The notes beneath the pieces are model-generated. The model did no database searches. It had not been told where the DNA came from and saw only the letters and a program-made list of their open reading frames with translations. From JASLZO01 sp965247995 (GTDB taxonomy: Bacteria; Chloroflexota; Dehalococcoidia; UBA6926), in assembly GCA_965247995.1 (NCBI GenBank), contig OZ252041.1, forward strand, positions 434,001-498,000: 64,000 bases of DNA, given 5' to 3'. The position numbers and the translations under genes are program-made. Shown one piece after another: positions 16,941 through 26,474 of this stretch. Position 1 is the first letter of the stretch, and each line of letters begins with the position of its first letter.

Positions 16941-17627
16941 TTAGGCACGCTGTCGTTCGAGGACTACCAACAGCAGCCCGTCTGCAAGTTGCACCTGCGC
17001 GTGGGGCCAGACGAGTTCGTTACTGAGCCCGCGCGTCGAGCCCATGTGGAGCGGCACGCCGAGGAGGTCGTACTTCAGGCCCCATGTCGTGACGCCGTTG
17101 GCAGGCTCGGTGAGCGGAAGCAGCGAGACCACGTCACCACGGACTCCTCGCAGCTCTACCACCCCACGCGCCCGCAAGAGGCTCGCTTCCCGGTACTCAT
17201 CGACGAGCCGTACATGGACCCGCTCCGTTTCCGGAAGGACCAGCAACAACAGATTGGCGAACCCATGATCGAGCCGGTCCTCGCCGTCTAGAGCCCCGAG
17301 TATGCTGACCGAACTCGCCCCCCGGTCCAAGGCGCGGCGGAGAGCAATTTCCCCGTCGGTCGCATCCTTGTCGACCGGGTGTGTCTCGATCGGCCATCCA
17401 CGGTCCCGGGCCATGTCGAGAATCGCTATGTTCACCGAGTCAAAGTCCCCGACGACCAAATCCGGCACAACGTGAAGCTCAACGCATTTCTCAAGCCCGC
17501 GGTCGGCCGCGATAACGAAATCGGCCCGGCTCAATTCACGGCGCACACGGTCTCCAACGCGGACATTGCCCCCTGCGACGACTACCGCATGGGAGCCTTT
17601 GCGACCGTGCTCCGAATCCGCGATCAC
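16941..17627 (-). CDS. Thiamine diphosphokinase
   Basis: Pyrophosphorylates thiamine with ATP to form ThDP. Recognised by the N-terminal ADRGLEKCVELHVVPDLVVGD-type site (cut here: RGLE, then LVVGDFDSV), DKDATDGEIALRRAL, and ALDGEDRLDHGFANLLLL in the central domain, with a beta-sandwich C-terminal part. The frame is open to 17942, inside moxR; a GTG at 17627 gives 228 residues, close to the family's 210-230, though its ribosome binding site is weak. It is divergent from the moxR operon. No TPP riboswitch is visible. Confidence 0.82.
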   Translation of the reverse strand: MIADSEHGRKGSHAVVVAGGNVRVGDRVRRELSRADFVIAADRGLEKCVELHVVPDLVVGDFDSVNIAILDMARDRGWPIETHPVDKDATDGEIALRRALDRGASSVSILGALDGEDRLDHGFANLLLLVLPETERVHVRLVDEYREASLLRARGVVELRGVRGDVVSLLPLTEPANGVTTWGLKYDLLGVPLHMGSTRGLSNELVWPHAQVQLADGLLLVVLERQRA

Positions 17628-17673
17628 CGTGGTATTCTCGCCCGAATCTCGTTCCCAGACCGAACCGCCCAGA

Positions 17674-17679
17674 TATACT
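17674..17679 (+). promoter_or_regulatory. -10 element of the moxR operon
   Basis: TATACT 40 bp before the moxR ATG, in the divergent gap with the thiamine diphosphokinase gene. No good -35 is seen at the right distance (GTTCCC). Confidence 0.35.
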
Positions 17680-17718
17680 AAGCACTTCCAGTGCCGCAGG
17701 TAGCTCTGGAGGGGGTAG

Positions 17719-18696
17719 ATGACGACTACGGCCGTAGACCGCGCCCGCGAGGTTGCAGAGCGAACCCTCGCGAACATTGAACTCGTCATCGTCGGCAAGC
17801 GCGCGTCCGCCGAGTTGGCCCTCGTCGCCATACTCAGCGGCGGGCACATCTTGATCGAAGACGTCCCCGGTGTTGGAAAGACAATGCTGGCTCGCAGCAT
17901 CGCGGTATCGCTTGGCTCCTCGTTCAAACGGGTCCAGTTCACTCCCGACCTCCTCCCAAGCGACGTGCTTGGCGTGAACCTCTACAACCAACGCACGGGC
18001 GAATTCGAGTTTCGGCCCGGCCCGGTGCTGGCCCAGGTGGTCCTCGCGGACGAGATCAACCGCGGTACCCCCAAGACGCAGTCCGCGCTCCTCGAGGCGA
18101 TGGAGGAAGGGCAGATCACGGTGGACGGCGTCACCCACCCCCTGCCACGTCCCTTCTTCGTGCTCGCGACCCAGAATCCGCTCGAGCACGAGGGAACGTT
18201 CCTCCTACCAGAAGCTCAACGGGACCGTTTCTTTCTTCGAGTTCAACTCGGCTACCCGTCGATCGAAGGCGAGATCGAGATCATGGACCGTATCCGGATC
18301 GAGCACCCCATTGACGCGCTCGGTAGCGTCTCTTCTCCGGACGAGATCCTCGATATCCAAGCAACCGTTCGCGGACTGTACGTAGACGATCTGATCAAGC
18401 GATACATCGCCGACATCGTCGACAAGACTCGGCACGACCCTGCTGTGTACGTTGGAGCCTCGCCGAGGGGCGCTCTCGCCCTCTTCCGTGGCGCCCAGGC
18501 TCGAGCGCTCATCGAGAGCCGGGATTACGTCCTTCCGGACGACGTGAAAAACCTTGTCCTTCCAATCCTCTCCCACCGGCTGATCCTGAACCCAACGGCC
18601 AGAATGCAGGACGTGTCGGCAAAGTCGGTGCTCGAACAGATCGTCGATTCGATCCCGGTACCCGGGTCAACCCCGCGGGGTTGGCTCCGCGACTGA
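17719..18696 (+). CDS. MoxR-family AAA+ ATPase
   Basis: A 325-residue chaperone-type ATPase. Walker A is EDVPGVGKTMLARS near residue 50, Walker B is VLADEINRG near 112, and the sensor-1 segment is FFVLATQNPLEHEGT; GASPRGALAL near residue 250 is the family sensor-2 region. MoxR proteins help assemble or activate partners, usually VWA-domain proteins or DUF58 proteins encoded beside them. Here it opens a moxR-DUF58-transglutaminase operon, a common set whose exact job is unsettled. A GGAGGGGG ribosome binding site precedes the ATG. Confidence 0.92.
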   Translation: MTTTAVDRAREVAERTLANIELVIVGKRASAELALVAILSGGHILIEDVPGVGKTMLARSIAVSLGSSFKRVQFTPDLLPSDVLGVNLYNQRTGEFEFRPGPVLAQVVLADEINRGTPKTQSALLEAMEEGQITVDGVTHPLPRPFFVLATQNPLEHEGTFLLPEAQRDRFFLRVQLGYPSIEGEIEIMDRIRIEHPIDALGSVSSPDEILDIQATVRGLYVDDLIKRYIADIVDKTRHDPAVYVGASPRGALALFRGAQARALIESRDYVLPDDVKNLVLPILSHRLILNPTARMQDVSAKSVLEQIVDSIPVPGSTPRGWLRD

Positions 18697-18738
18697 GCGG
18701 ATCGCGCGCCAAGCCGCCCTCTAGGCGGACGCACCACC

Positions 18739-19989
18739 GTGTGGACCCGTCGCATCTTCTTCCTCTCACTCGTCGGGTTGAGCCTGGCGCTTACGCTTGC
18801 CTCCGGCTTCTATGCGATGTCCCGCCTCTTCTCGGTGCTGGTCGTCTCGCTCGTTCTCTCCTGGCTCTGGGCGCGCTACAGCCTCCGCGCCGTCACGGCG
18901 TCCGCCTCCGACCGGGCAACGCTGGCCCAGGTGGGCGAGACCATTGAAGAGCGGGTGACCGTACAGAACGCTTCGAACCTCCCGCGAGCGTGGGTCCACG
19001 TCGAAGATCTCGGGTCGGTGCCGAACCTTCCGTCCCAGGTGACTGGCTTGGCGCCTAAGGGGTACAGGTCTTGGACACTCGCCGCGCAGACCACCCGAAG
19101 AGGCCGCTTCACTTGGGGCCCGCTTAGGATCACGTCGGGAGACCCGCTCGGCCTCTTTTCGGTTGAACGGACTGTCGGCGACGTTGATTCGGTCACCGTC
19201 TATCCCGCGCCCGTGCCGTTGCAGGACTTTGTTCTCTCCACGTCTGATCAGGCGGGCGACGCGCCGGAGTATCGGGGAACCTCGCAAATCACCCCGAACG
19301 TCGTCTCCGTCCGACGCTACGTCATTGGTGACAGCCTGAACCGAATCCATTGGAAAAGCAGCGCGAAGTTGAATCGGCTCATGGTCAAGGAGTTTGAAAC
19401 TGAGGTCCACGGGGACCTTTGGATCGTCCTCGATTTGAACCGCAACGCCCAAGCAGGAGAGGACGACGGAACAGAGGAGATGGGCGTTACGATCGCCGCC
19501 TCCCTCTCGCGCTTTCTCCTGGGGTACGACAACGGCGTCGGTTTCCTGGCCTCCGGAGAGATCGAATATGCCTTGACTCCCGCATTGGGGGATCGACAGC
19601 TCTGGCGCATTCTCGAGTCCCTGGCCATGTGCCGGGCTGAGGGCGATCGGCCGCTGAGCACATTCCTCGCAGCTCAGGCCCCACGCTTCTCCCCACAAAC
19701 AGGGTTGATCGTGGTCACACCTTCCGTCGAGGACGCCGTTGCCGCGGGAGCCTATATGGTGGAGCGCAACGCCCCTGGAGCTGTTGTGTTCGTCGATCCG
19801 ACGAGCTTCGGAGCCGGGAACAACATCCTCCCGTCGTTGGGAAACCTGCTCGCAACGGGCGTCGCCGCGTACATTGTGCGTCGTGGTGACGAGCTGTCAC
19901 AAGCACTCAGCTTTACCGCGTTGGGACCAATGGCGGCACAACCGGGAGCCCATCGGTCCTTTACGACCCCTGGCAGGTGGGGCGGGTGA
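18739..19989 (+). CDS. DUF58 domain protein, membrane-anchored
   Basis: A 416-residue protein. Two hydrophobic helices lie near the N-terminus (about 8-45), followed by a beta-rich part with RRGRFTWGPLRI and SGDPLGLF near 115-140. Then comes the DUF58 signature: YRGTSQITPNVVSVRRYVIGDSLNRIHWKSSAKLN, here noted as RRY..GDS.NRIHWKSSA near 195-215. The C-terminal part resembles a VWA fold. The GTG start has no strong ribosome binding site, but the gene follows moxR by 42 bp. It is likely a MoxR partner at the inner membrane face. Confidence 0.88.
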   Translation: MWTRRIFFLSLVGLSLALTLASGFYAMSRLFSVLVVSLVLSWLWARYSLRAVTASASDRATLAQVGETIEERVTVQNASNLPRAWVHVEDLGSVPNLPSQVTGLAPKGYRSWTLAAQTTRRGRFTWGPLRITSGDPLGLFSVERTVGDVDSVTVYPAPVPLQDFVLSTSDQAGDAPEYRGTSQITPNVVSVRRYVIGDSLNRIHWKSSAKLNRLMVKEFETEVHGDLWIVLDLNRNAQAGEDDGTEEMGVTIAASLSRFLLGYDNGVGFLASGEIEYALTPALGDRQLWRILESLAMCRAEGDRPLSTFLAAQAPRFSPQTGLIVVTPSVEDAVAAGAYMVERNAPGAVVFVDPTSFGAGNNILPSLGNLLATGVAAYIVRRGDELSQALSFTALGPMAAQPGAHRSFTTPGRWGG

Positions 19990-22364
19990 GCGCCGCGGTT
20001 CGGAGTTTTGGTTTGTGGGGGGACTCAGCGACGTCCGCGTGGCTCGACCGCGTTCTTGCCGTGGTATCCGCGGTCGCCCGCTACCCCGATGCCGGATGGC
20101 CAACGGTGCTCCTCGCCTGGGCCGTCGGAGCATCGGTGGCCTGGTCCGTCGAGAACGCCAAGTGGGTCCCCGAACTGCCAGGGTTCCTGGTCATCATCGT
20201 TGTCGGTGGTGTGCTCGGCCTCCGTGTGGCTCAAAGTCGCTCGTGGCACCTGGTCGGTCACGTCACGGCGATTGCGTTTGGGCTCATTCTCACCTCTGGG
20301 TACACGCTCTCACTCGTCGACGGGGTCGCCCTCGAAAGCCGAGTCCTGACCGCCACGAACCGTATCGCGTTCTGGGCCGACGCCCTTCTGGAGGGTGGGG
20401 CCAGCACCGACCGGCTGCCGTTCGTCCTGATCCTGCTCTCTGGGGCGTTCCTGCTGACCTACCTCACCGTGTTCCTCGCCCTTCGGACGCGCACCGTCTG
20501 GGCAATCCTGCCGGCCGGGTTTGCACTCTTCTCGAACCTGACGTATCTGCCACCGTCCGCGATGAAGTGGCTCTTAGTTTTCTTGCTCTTCGCGGGCCTG
20601 CTGCTCGTTCGGCTCGTCCATCTGGAGCGGGCTCGGCGATGGGATGCCGCTCGGGCAAGGAGCAGCGGGACCTTAGGCCTGCACATGCTCCATGCCGGTT
20701 TCTGGTTCGCGCTCGCCGCCTTCCTGATGACCGCCCTCGCCCCGACCGTCGACTCCGGGCCTCGGTTCATGAAGGCTGCCTGGGCGGAACTCCGTTCGCC
20801 GCTCGGGAACGCTGAGGGGACCCTAAACCGAATCTTCGCGTCGCTTCCTGCCCGCAAGTCACTCGCCCTCTACGGTTTCACTGGAGAGTTGCCGTTCCGC
20901 GGGAACATCTCCCTCAGCGATCAGGTCGTCATGCTTGTTGAAGCCGACCAACCCATGTACTGGCGCGCCCGAACCTATGACCGGTACTTCGCATGGGGGT
21001 GGACCAACGACGCGCTCAGGGTGGAGGAAACGCGGGCGCTGGAGGACCTCTACGGCGGCCCGGACCCGACAGTGGAGTGCCCAGAGTGCATTCGCAGCGT
21101 AACCATCAACACGCGGACCCCGACCACCACGGTTTTCACCGCGGGACTGCCGCTCAAAACGACGTTGCCGGTCAAAGCGCGATACCTCGTGGAGGGCGGA
21201 GCGATTCCCGGTGAACAACTGGTGAAGCTGGAGAGTGAGCGCGTGCTCCAGCCCAACCATCGGTATACGGTGCAGGTCTATCTCCCACAGATCTCCGCCA
21301 ATCTGCTCCAGGAACAGGGCACCAACTACCCCCAATGGGTGACCGACAAGTACTTGGACCTCCCGGCGGCCCTGCCGCCACGCGTGCGTCTGTTGGCGCT
21401 CACCCAAACCGCGGGATCAGCCTCTCAATTCGAACGAGTAGTGCGGATCCGAGAACACTTGAGGACGATCACCTACTCGCAGGACATCGAACCGCCGCCG
21501 CCCGGCAGCGACGCCCTTGAATTCTTCCTCTTCAACCAAAAAGCCGGTTATAGCGACTACTTCGGCTCCGCGATGGCCGTATTGCTGAGAGCTGCGGGTG
21601 TCCCCGCGCGCCTCGCCATCGGCTACGGGTCCGGCGATTTTGATCGAGATCTGGGCGCCTACGTCGTACGCGAGGCAGACGCCCACGCGTGGACCGAGGT
21701 GTACTTTCCGGACTTCGGTTGGGTCCCCTTTGAACCAACACCAACCAAGGACGTTCGTGTGCCCGGAGGGCCAACGGGAGTGGAATTCATGTTCCCTACC
21801 TTCGGCCTGAGTTTGGACGCCAGTGGAGACCTCGCCGGTTTCGCTTTCGAGGACGCCGACCTTATCGGGGACGGCCCACTCGGCGACATCGGTGACTTTG
21901 CGTTCGAAGACGAACTCGAGGGCTCGAGCGGAGAGGCAGGCAACTTTACTTCGACGATTGCGCTCGTCACCATCGCTGGTGTCGCGATTGCCGGTCTGTT
22001 GCTACTGGGTGCGTTGTTCGCTGTCGGGGTTCTCTGGTCGCGTGGTGTCGCCAAACCGCGTAATCCCACTCAGGCATACGCGCGTATGGTGCGCCTCGGA
22101 CGGCTCGGCGGTCTGCATCCCAATGTTGGGGAGACACCGGACGAGTACGCCTCGCGCCTCGAGCGGGCAGCACCGCAAGCCGGCGATGCATTCCGTGCCG
22201 TATCAGGGGCATACGGCCGGATTCGTTACGGCCCGAAAGATGGTCCACCCGATCTCCGAGACATGGTCGACAGGCAATGGGGTATAGTAGTGAAACATAT
22301 GTTCCAACTGTTGGTCCGCCGTGTGCGGTTCCGCGGAGGAGGAAGAGCCGTCTATGAGAGCTGA
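19986..22364 (+). CDS. TgpA-like transglutaminase-domain membrane protein, catalytic Cys replaced
   Basis: A 792-residue protein. About six hydrophobic helices (residues 25-245) form the DUF3488-type membrane part. An external region leads to a transglutaminase-like domain (about 470-590), one more helix (about 655-680) and a cytoplasmic DUF4129-like tail with RNPTQAYARM. In active relatives the nucleophile is Cys in GYCxYF; here the residue is Ser523 (GYSDYFGSAM). His567 in AHAWTEVYF is kept, and Glu583 (FEPTP) takes the acidic place. The GTG start at 19986 overlaps the DUF58 stop (GTGA). The domain may be non-catalytic or use serine. Confidence 0.82.
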   Translation: MSAAVRSFGLWGDSATSAWLDRVLAVVSAVARYPDAGWPTVLLAWAVGASVAWSVENAKWVPELPGFLVIIVVGGVLGLRVAQSRSWHLVGHVTAIAFGLILTSGYTLSLVDGVALESRVLTATNRIAFWADALLEGGASTDRLPFVLILLSGAFLLTYLTVFLALRTRTVWAILPAGFALFSNLTYLPPSAMKWLLVFLLFAGLLLVRLVHLERARRWDAARARSSGTLGLHMLHAGFWFALAAFLMTALAPTVDSGPRFMKAAWAELRSPLGNAEGTLNRIFASLPARKSLALYGFTGELPFRGNISLSDQVVMLVEADQPMYWRARTYDRYFAWGWTNDALRVEETRALEDLYGGPDPTVECPECIRSVTINTRTPTTTVFTAGLPLKTTLPVKARYLVEGGAIPGEQLVKLESERVLQPNHRYTVQVYLPQISANLLQEQGTNYPQWVTDKYLDLPAALPPRVRLLALTQTAGSASQFERVVRIREHLRTITYSQDIEPPPPGSDALEFFLFNQKAGYSDYFGSAMAVLLRAAGVPARLAIGYGSGDFDRDLGAYVVREADAHAWTEVYFPDFGWVPFEPTPTKDVRVPGGPTGVEFMFPTFGLSLDASGDLAGFAFEDADLIGDGPLGDIGDFAFEDELEGSSGEAGNFTSTIALVTIAGVAIAGLLLLGALFAVGVLWSRGVAKPRNPTQAYARMVRLGRLGGLHPNVGETPDEYASRLERAAPQAGDAFRAVSGAYGRIRYGPKDGPPDLRDMVDRQWGIVVKHMFQLLVRRVRFRGGGRAVYES

Positions 22365-22962
22365 TCGGTACCGAATTGTTTCTACCAAACTCGGATGGTT
22401 CGGATTGGTTGCATCGCCGGCGGGATTGAAGGCGGTGATCGGGCCCGAATCCGACGAAGTTGCCGTACGCGCCGACCTCGCGGTCGGATTCGGCACTGCT
22501 CGCCAGGTCACGCCCGGGTTGGATCACACGGTCGATTCGGCCGAAAGCAGCCTGGCCGCGTACGCGACGGGCCACAGAGCAGGCCTTGACGTCCCGCTTG
22601 ATATCGAAGACGGCACCCCGTTCCAACGGTCCGTATGGACTGCCCTGCGCCAGATTCCGGTCGGCGAAGTGTGGACGTACGGTCGGGTCGCAGCAGCGAT
22701 CGGGCGGCCTGGGAGCGCGCGCGCGGTGGGCCAGGCCGTGGGCGCAAACCCGCTCACCGTCGTGGTGCCATGTCACCGGGTCGTTGGAAGTGACGGGACC
22801 CTTACGGGCTTCGGGGGAGGGTTAGCGACAAAGGAGAAACTGCTGTCTCACGAGGGACGGACCGACGCGGCTTTCCAACGCCAGCGAACAGAAAACCGGA
22901 AGGGTTTTCGCCCCACGAGGCGCGAGATGGGGCTCCGCCGAAGAGTTGGCGCCGCCACATAG
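22354..22962 (+). CDS. ogt: Methylated-DNA--[protein]-cysteine S-methyltransferase
   Basis: Suicide repair enzyme taking alkyl groups from O6-alkylguanine; 202 residues. The active site is VVVPCHRVVGSDG with the acceptor Cys in PCHRV, and the helix-turn-helix with its arginine finger is YGRVAAAIGRPGSARAVGQAV. The C-terminus carries an extra, strongly basic stretch of about 35 residues not seen in the core family. ATG 22354 follows GGAGGAGGA and overlaps the upstream gene by 11 bp, so it may be the fourth gene of the moxR operon. Confidence 0.9.
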   Translation: MRADRYRIVSTKLGWFGLVASPAGLKAVIGPESDEVAVRADLAVGFGTARQVTPGLDHTVDSAESSLAAYATGHRAGLDVPLDIEDGTPFQRSVWTALRQIPVGEVWTYGRVAAAIGRPGSARAVGQAVGANPLTVVVPCHRVVGSDGTLTGFGGGLATKEKLLSHEGRTDAAFQRQRTENRKGFRPTRREMGLRRRVGAAT

Positions 22963-22981
22963 TCCCGGCCCTCCAGCGAGA

Positions 22982-24697
22982 TCAGGGCTCGGTCGGTGAC
23001 TCCTCGATCACGGGTGCCCGAGGCTCCGCCCGCATCTCTTCCAGATAATCCGGGTTCTCCAACGCGCGGCTTACGAGTTCGGTCGCCCGCTCCCCAGCCG
23101 CTTCATACGCGAGTAGAACGAAGGTCGCGCCGGCTTCCTCCAGGCGTTGGGCCGACCGCGCCGTCTCGCTTGTCAGGATGATCGGTCCCATGAACCCGCC
23201 GTTGCGCAGAGCGTGCATCAACGTCACTCCAACGTCTTCGAAACGGAACGTCGAGATGACCAGGGACGCGGAGCTCAAAGGCAGCGTCGCAACGAAGTCC
23301 GGGTCCTCCGCGTCCCCAAACCGCGTATGGAATCCTATTTCGCCCAACCGTCGTACGGCGACCGGATCGAAATCAATTCCCCATGCCTCCGTCCCATCCT
23401 CGCGCAGGCGCGTCAGTAACACGGTGCCAAGCCGGCCTGTTCCGAAGACCAACACCCGAGGCGGAATGGTCGTTGCCTCCGTCAACTCTTCCTCAGGGTG
23501 CGTCGTGGACCGCTCGAAGCGCTGGAAGTACGGTCGCAAGACCCCGTAAATCCGGTGCGAGTAGAGGATCAAGTAGGACGACGCGCCGAAGGTGATCAAC
23601 CCGACCATGGCGACCAAAGCGAGCTCGGATTGCCCGACGTGACCCACGGCGATGCCGCTCGCCATCATAACAAACGAGAACTCGCTGATCTGCGCAAGAG
23701 CCGTACCCGCGAGGAATCCTGTCCTGATGCGGTACCGCATCGCGGTCGTGATGCCCATGATGATCAACGGGTTCCCGACCAATACGAACAGCGATAGCAA
23801 CGCCGCCGGCACCAATTGACTCTGAAGGTCCGCGAGTTCGATCCGAGTCCCTAACCCCACGAAGAAGAACAGCAGCAGGAAGTCACGTAGGCTCGTCAAC
23901 CTCGCGGCTACCAGCTGCCTCGGTGGCCGACCCGCGAGTGAAACCCCCGCGAGGAATGCGCCCATTTCGATGCTGAACCCCGCCCATTCGGCGGCGGTGG
24001 CGAGCCCGCTAGCCCACGCCACGCCGCCGAGTACCAACGTTTCCGGAGATGTGGCGACCCGATCCTCCACGAGGGGAACCACCCAGCGAACGATCATCGC
24101 TACGACGCCCAAGATGATCACGCCGCGGATCACCGTCAGGCCAAGCTCGATCGCTGCGCTCTCGCCTGTCTCCACGGACCCAATCCCCGCCAAGAACATG
24201 AGCGCCGCAATCACCAGCACGTCCTGCACAATCAAGATTCCAAGCGCAATCCGCCCGTACAGGGAGTCCAACTCGCGCCGGTCCGCCAACAGCTTCACGA
24301 CGATCACCGTGCTGGAGAACGTCAACGCCAGGGAAACATACGCTGCTGGTAACGGATCGAGCCCCAACGCCAGGGCGATCCCATACCCAAGCGTCGCGGT
24401 TACCACGACCTGCCCTAGCCCCGACACGATCGCCACAACTCCCGACGTCCGGATCACTGATGGATCGAGCTTCAGCCCGACCACAAACAGCAACAGCGCC
24501 ACACCGATCCTGCCTAGTACGTCGACCGTCTCGGAGGCCTCGACTACCCCTAGGCCGGCAGGCCCCGCCAAAAACCCGACGCCGATGAAAACGACGATCA
24601 ACGGTTGCCGGAATAGCACTGCCACCACAGCCGCGATCGTCGCCCCGCCCAACAGCACGGCGAACTCGGTGAACGGATCGGTCAGGGTCAACGGCAT
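22982..24697 (-). CDS. CPA2-type cation:proton antiporter with RCK domain (KefB-like)
   Basis: A 571-residue protein. Residues about 10-385 are a monovalent cation:proton antiporter-2 membrane domain with about 12 hydrophobic helices; GVALLLFVVGLKLDP near 65 is a typical segment. Residues about 410-545 are a TrkA-N/RCK domain with the nucleotide site VFGTGRLGTVLLTRL and an acidic partner in WGIDFDP. It probably exchanges K+ or Na+ for H+ under ligand control. There is no TrkA-C domain. It is single and convergent with ogt. Confidence 0.88.
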   Translation of the reverse strand: MPLTLTDPFTEFAVLLGGATIAAVVAVLFRQPLIVVFIGVGFLAGPAGLGVVEASETVDVLGRIGVALLLFVVGLKLDPSVIRTSGVVAIVSGLGQVVVTATLGYGIALALGLDPLPAAYVSLALTFSSTVIVVKLLADRRELDSLYGRIALGILIVQDVLVIAALMFLAGIGSVETGESAAIELGLTVIRGVIILGVVAMIVRWVVPLVEDRVATSPETLVLGGVAWASGLATAAEWAGFSIEMGAFLAGVSLAGRPPRQLVAARLTSLRDFLLLFFFVGLGTRIELADLQSQLVPAALLSLFVLVGNPLIIMGITTAMRYRIRTGFLAGTALAQISEFSFVMMASGIAVGHVGQSELALVAMVGLITFGASSYLILYSHRIYGVLRPYFQRFERSTTHPEEELTEATTIPPRVLVFGTGRLGTVLLTRLREDGTEAWGIDFDPVAVRRLGEIGFHTRFGDAEDPDFVATLPLSSASLVISTFRFEDVGVTLMHALRNGGFMGPIILTSETARSAQRLEEAGATFVLLAYEAAGERATELVSRALENPDYLEEMRAEPRAPVIEESPTEP

Positions 24698-24905
24698 GGG
24701 TGAATTGGCTACTGCACGCCTAGGCTCGGACGGGTGACTATGAGGTCAGGCTATCGATACGGGGGAGCAACCGGCAAGCGCTCGCGCCGGCCATCAGATC
24801 CAAGATGGTTCGCGCCAACCGTCTTACGATCTCAATGCTTAGCCGATTATTGGCCCGAACGCAGGCAGTATCCTTAACTAACCCTTCACCATCGCAGGAG
24901 TCCAG

Positions 24906-25298
24906 ATGACCACCTCCGACGAGCGCTATGCCCGCGGCCAAAAACGGATCCGGGAGATCTTTGGCGAGTTCACGTCGGAGATCCGCTCGGGCTTCGAGGA
25001 CGTAGCTCCTGATTTCTTTCGCTACGCCGACGAGTACGTGTTTGGGGAGCTCTGGTCCCGACCTGGCCTCGAGTTGAAGACGAGATCCTTAATCGTAATC
25101 GGCACCCTTGCGGCGTTGGGCATCGAGTACACACTTGGACTACACATCCGAGGCGCCCTCACGCAAGGTGTTACGAAAGACGAGATCATCGAAGCCATCA
25201 TGCAGGTCGCACCATATGGTGGCCACCCGAAAGCCATCGCGGGTTTCCGCGTCGCGAAGGACGCCTTCGAAGAATGGGATCGGCGACATCCGGACTAG
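24906..25298 (+). CDS. Carboxymuconolactone decarboxylase family protein
   Basis: A 130-residue AhpD/CMD-fold protein with ELKTRSLIVIGTLAALG, the conserved histidine in LHIRGALTQGVTKDEIIEAI, and APYGGHPKAIAGF. The CxxC pair of the AhpD peroxidase group is absent, so it belongs with the decarboxylase-like branch; the substrate is unknown. AGGAG precedes the ATG. The 208-bp gap before it holds only a short minus-strand open frame that I do not accept as a gene. It heads a possible catabolic group with the next two genes. Confidence 0.82.
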   Translation: MTTSDERYARGQKRIREIFGEFTSEIRSGFEDVAPDFFRYADEYVFGELWSRPGLELKTRSLIVIGTLAALGIEYTLGLHIRGALTQGVTKDEIIEAIMQVAPYGGHPKAIAGFRVAKDAFEEWDRRHPD

Positions 25299-25524
25299 GC
25301 TGGATAACGCGATTCGACTGACCTCGGGGCGTCGGCCGGAACCGCTGACGTGAGCACCTCACACCGTGGCGGAGCCTGCGGCTCGCCAGCGGGTGCCGAA
25401 GCAGCCCTGGGGAACGGTTCGTGGTGTATGCATTCCTCATATATGCCCTTGACGTCCTATCCGATGCGAGGACCGCTGTTCTCCCAACGACTCGGACCGG
25501 CGGCCGCGGTCAATGCACCGACCC

Positions 25525-26463
25525 ATGGCTGACGCGTCAGCGACGATCGCCGTCTGCTCCCGGTCTTTTTCCGCGAACAGCGCGCTTCGCGGCGAGCTCG
25601 TATCACGCTACGACCACGTCAGGTTCAACGACACCGGGGGATCACTCTCCGGCGACCGTCTGATCGACTTCCTGAGCGGGTGCCACAAAGCGATCATTGG
25701 CATCGAACCGATGACCGCCACGGTTATCCAACGGTTACCGGATCTTCAGGTCATCTCGAAGCAGGGCGCAGGCCTCGACAACGTAGACATGGACGCGCTG
25801 AAGGCGCGAGGCATCAGGCTGAGCACCCGGTCCGGCGAAAACCGCCGGTCGGTGGCAGAGTTGGTTATCGCCGCCTCGATCTCCATGCTCCGGGACCTCC
25901 ACAATCTTGCATCCGAGGTGCGTCACGGAACATGGGCGCCAAGGAACGGTCCCTGGTTGACGGGCAAGCGCTTCGGAATCATAGGCCTCGGGAACATTGG
26001 GAGAGATCTCGTCGCCCTCTTGCAACCGTTCGAATGCGCGATCAGTGCCACCAGCCTGGGCGACCATACCGACTTCTGCCGCCAACACGGCATTCGCCAA
26101 GTCAGCTTGGAAGAAGTGCTTGCCGCTTCAGATATCGTGTCCATCCATGTCCCACGCGTTCCGTCGACTCATCACCTCATCGGCCGTGAACGCCTAGCGC
26201 TGATGAACCCTGGAAGTTACTTAATCAATACCTCACGCGGAGGCATCGTCGATCAAACAGCCCTCAAAGACGCGTTAGTTGATGGATCGATCGCCGGCGC
26301 CGCGCTCGACGTATTCGAGGACGAACCGCCAACGGACGCCGAACTGCTCTCCCTCCCCAATCTATTCGCTACCCCGCACATCGGGGGTACTGCCCTTGAG
26401 GCCGTTTTATCGATGGGCATGGCTGCCATCGACGGCCTCGAAACTGCGTCCGTGATTCCGTAG
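25525..26463 (+). CDS. D-isomer-specific 2-hydroxyacid dehydrogenase (phosphoglycerate dehydrogenase-like)
   Basis: A 312-residue NAD(P)-dependent dehydrogenase. The Rossmann motif is IIGLGNIGRDLV near residue 155. The catalytic trio is Arg in NTSRGGIVD, Glu in DVFEDEPP and His in ATPHIGG. It has no ACT domain, so it is not a classical serine-pathway SerA; the substrate is a 2-hydroxy acid of unknown kind. ATGs at 25513 and 25525 are both possible and neither has a good ribosome binding site. The 226 bp before it hold no recognisable gene. An aldolase gene follows after 11 bp. Confidence 0.83.
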   Translation: MADASATIAVCSRSFSANSALRGELVSRYDHVRFNDTGGSLSGDRLIDFLSGCHKAIIGIEPMTATVIQRLPDLQVISKQGAGLDNVDMDALKARGIRLSTRSGENRRSVAELVIAASISMLRDLHNLASEVRHGTWAPRNGPWLTGKRFGIIGLGNIGRDLVALLQPFECAISATSLGDHTDFCRQHGIRQVSLEEVLAASDIVSIHVPRVPSTHHLIGRERLALMNPGSYLINTSRGGIVDQTALKDALVDGSIAGAALDVFEDEPPTDAELLSLPNLFATPHIGGTALEAVLSMGMAAIDGLETASVIP

Positions 26464-26474
26464 GAAGAGGACCG

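Noticed and set aside
24738..24941. 67-codon minus-strand open frame between the antiporter and CMD-family genes
   Set aside because: No ribosome binding site and it overlaps the start of the next gene; composition gives no sign of coding.
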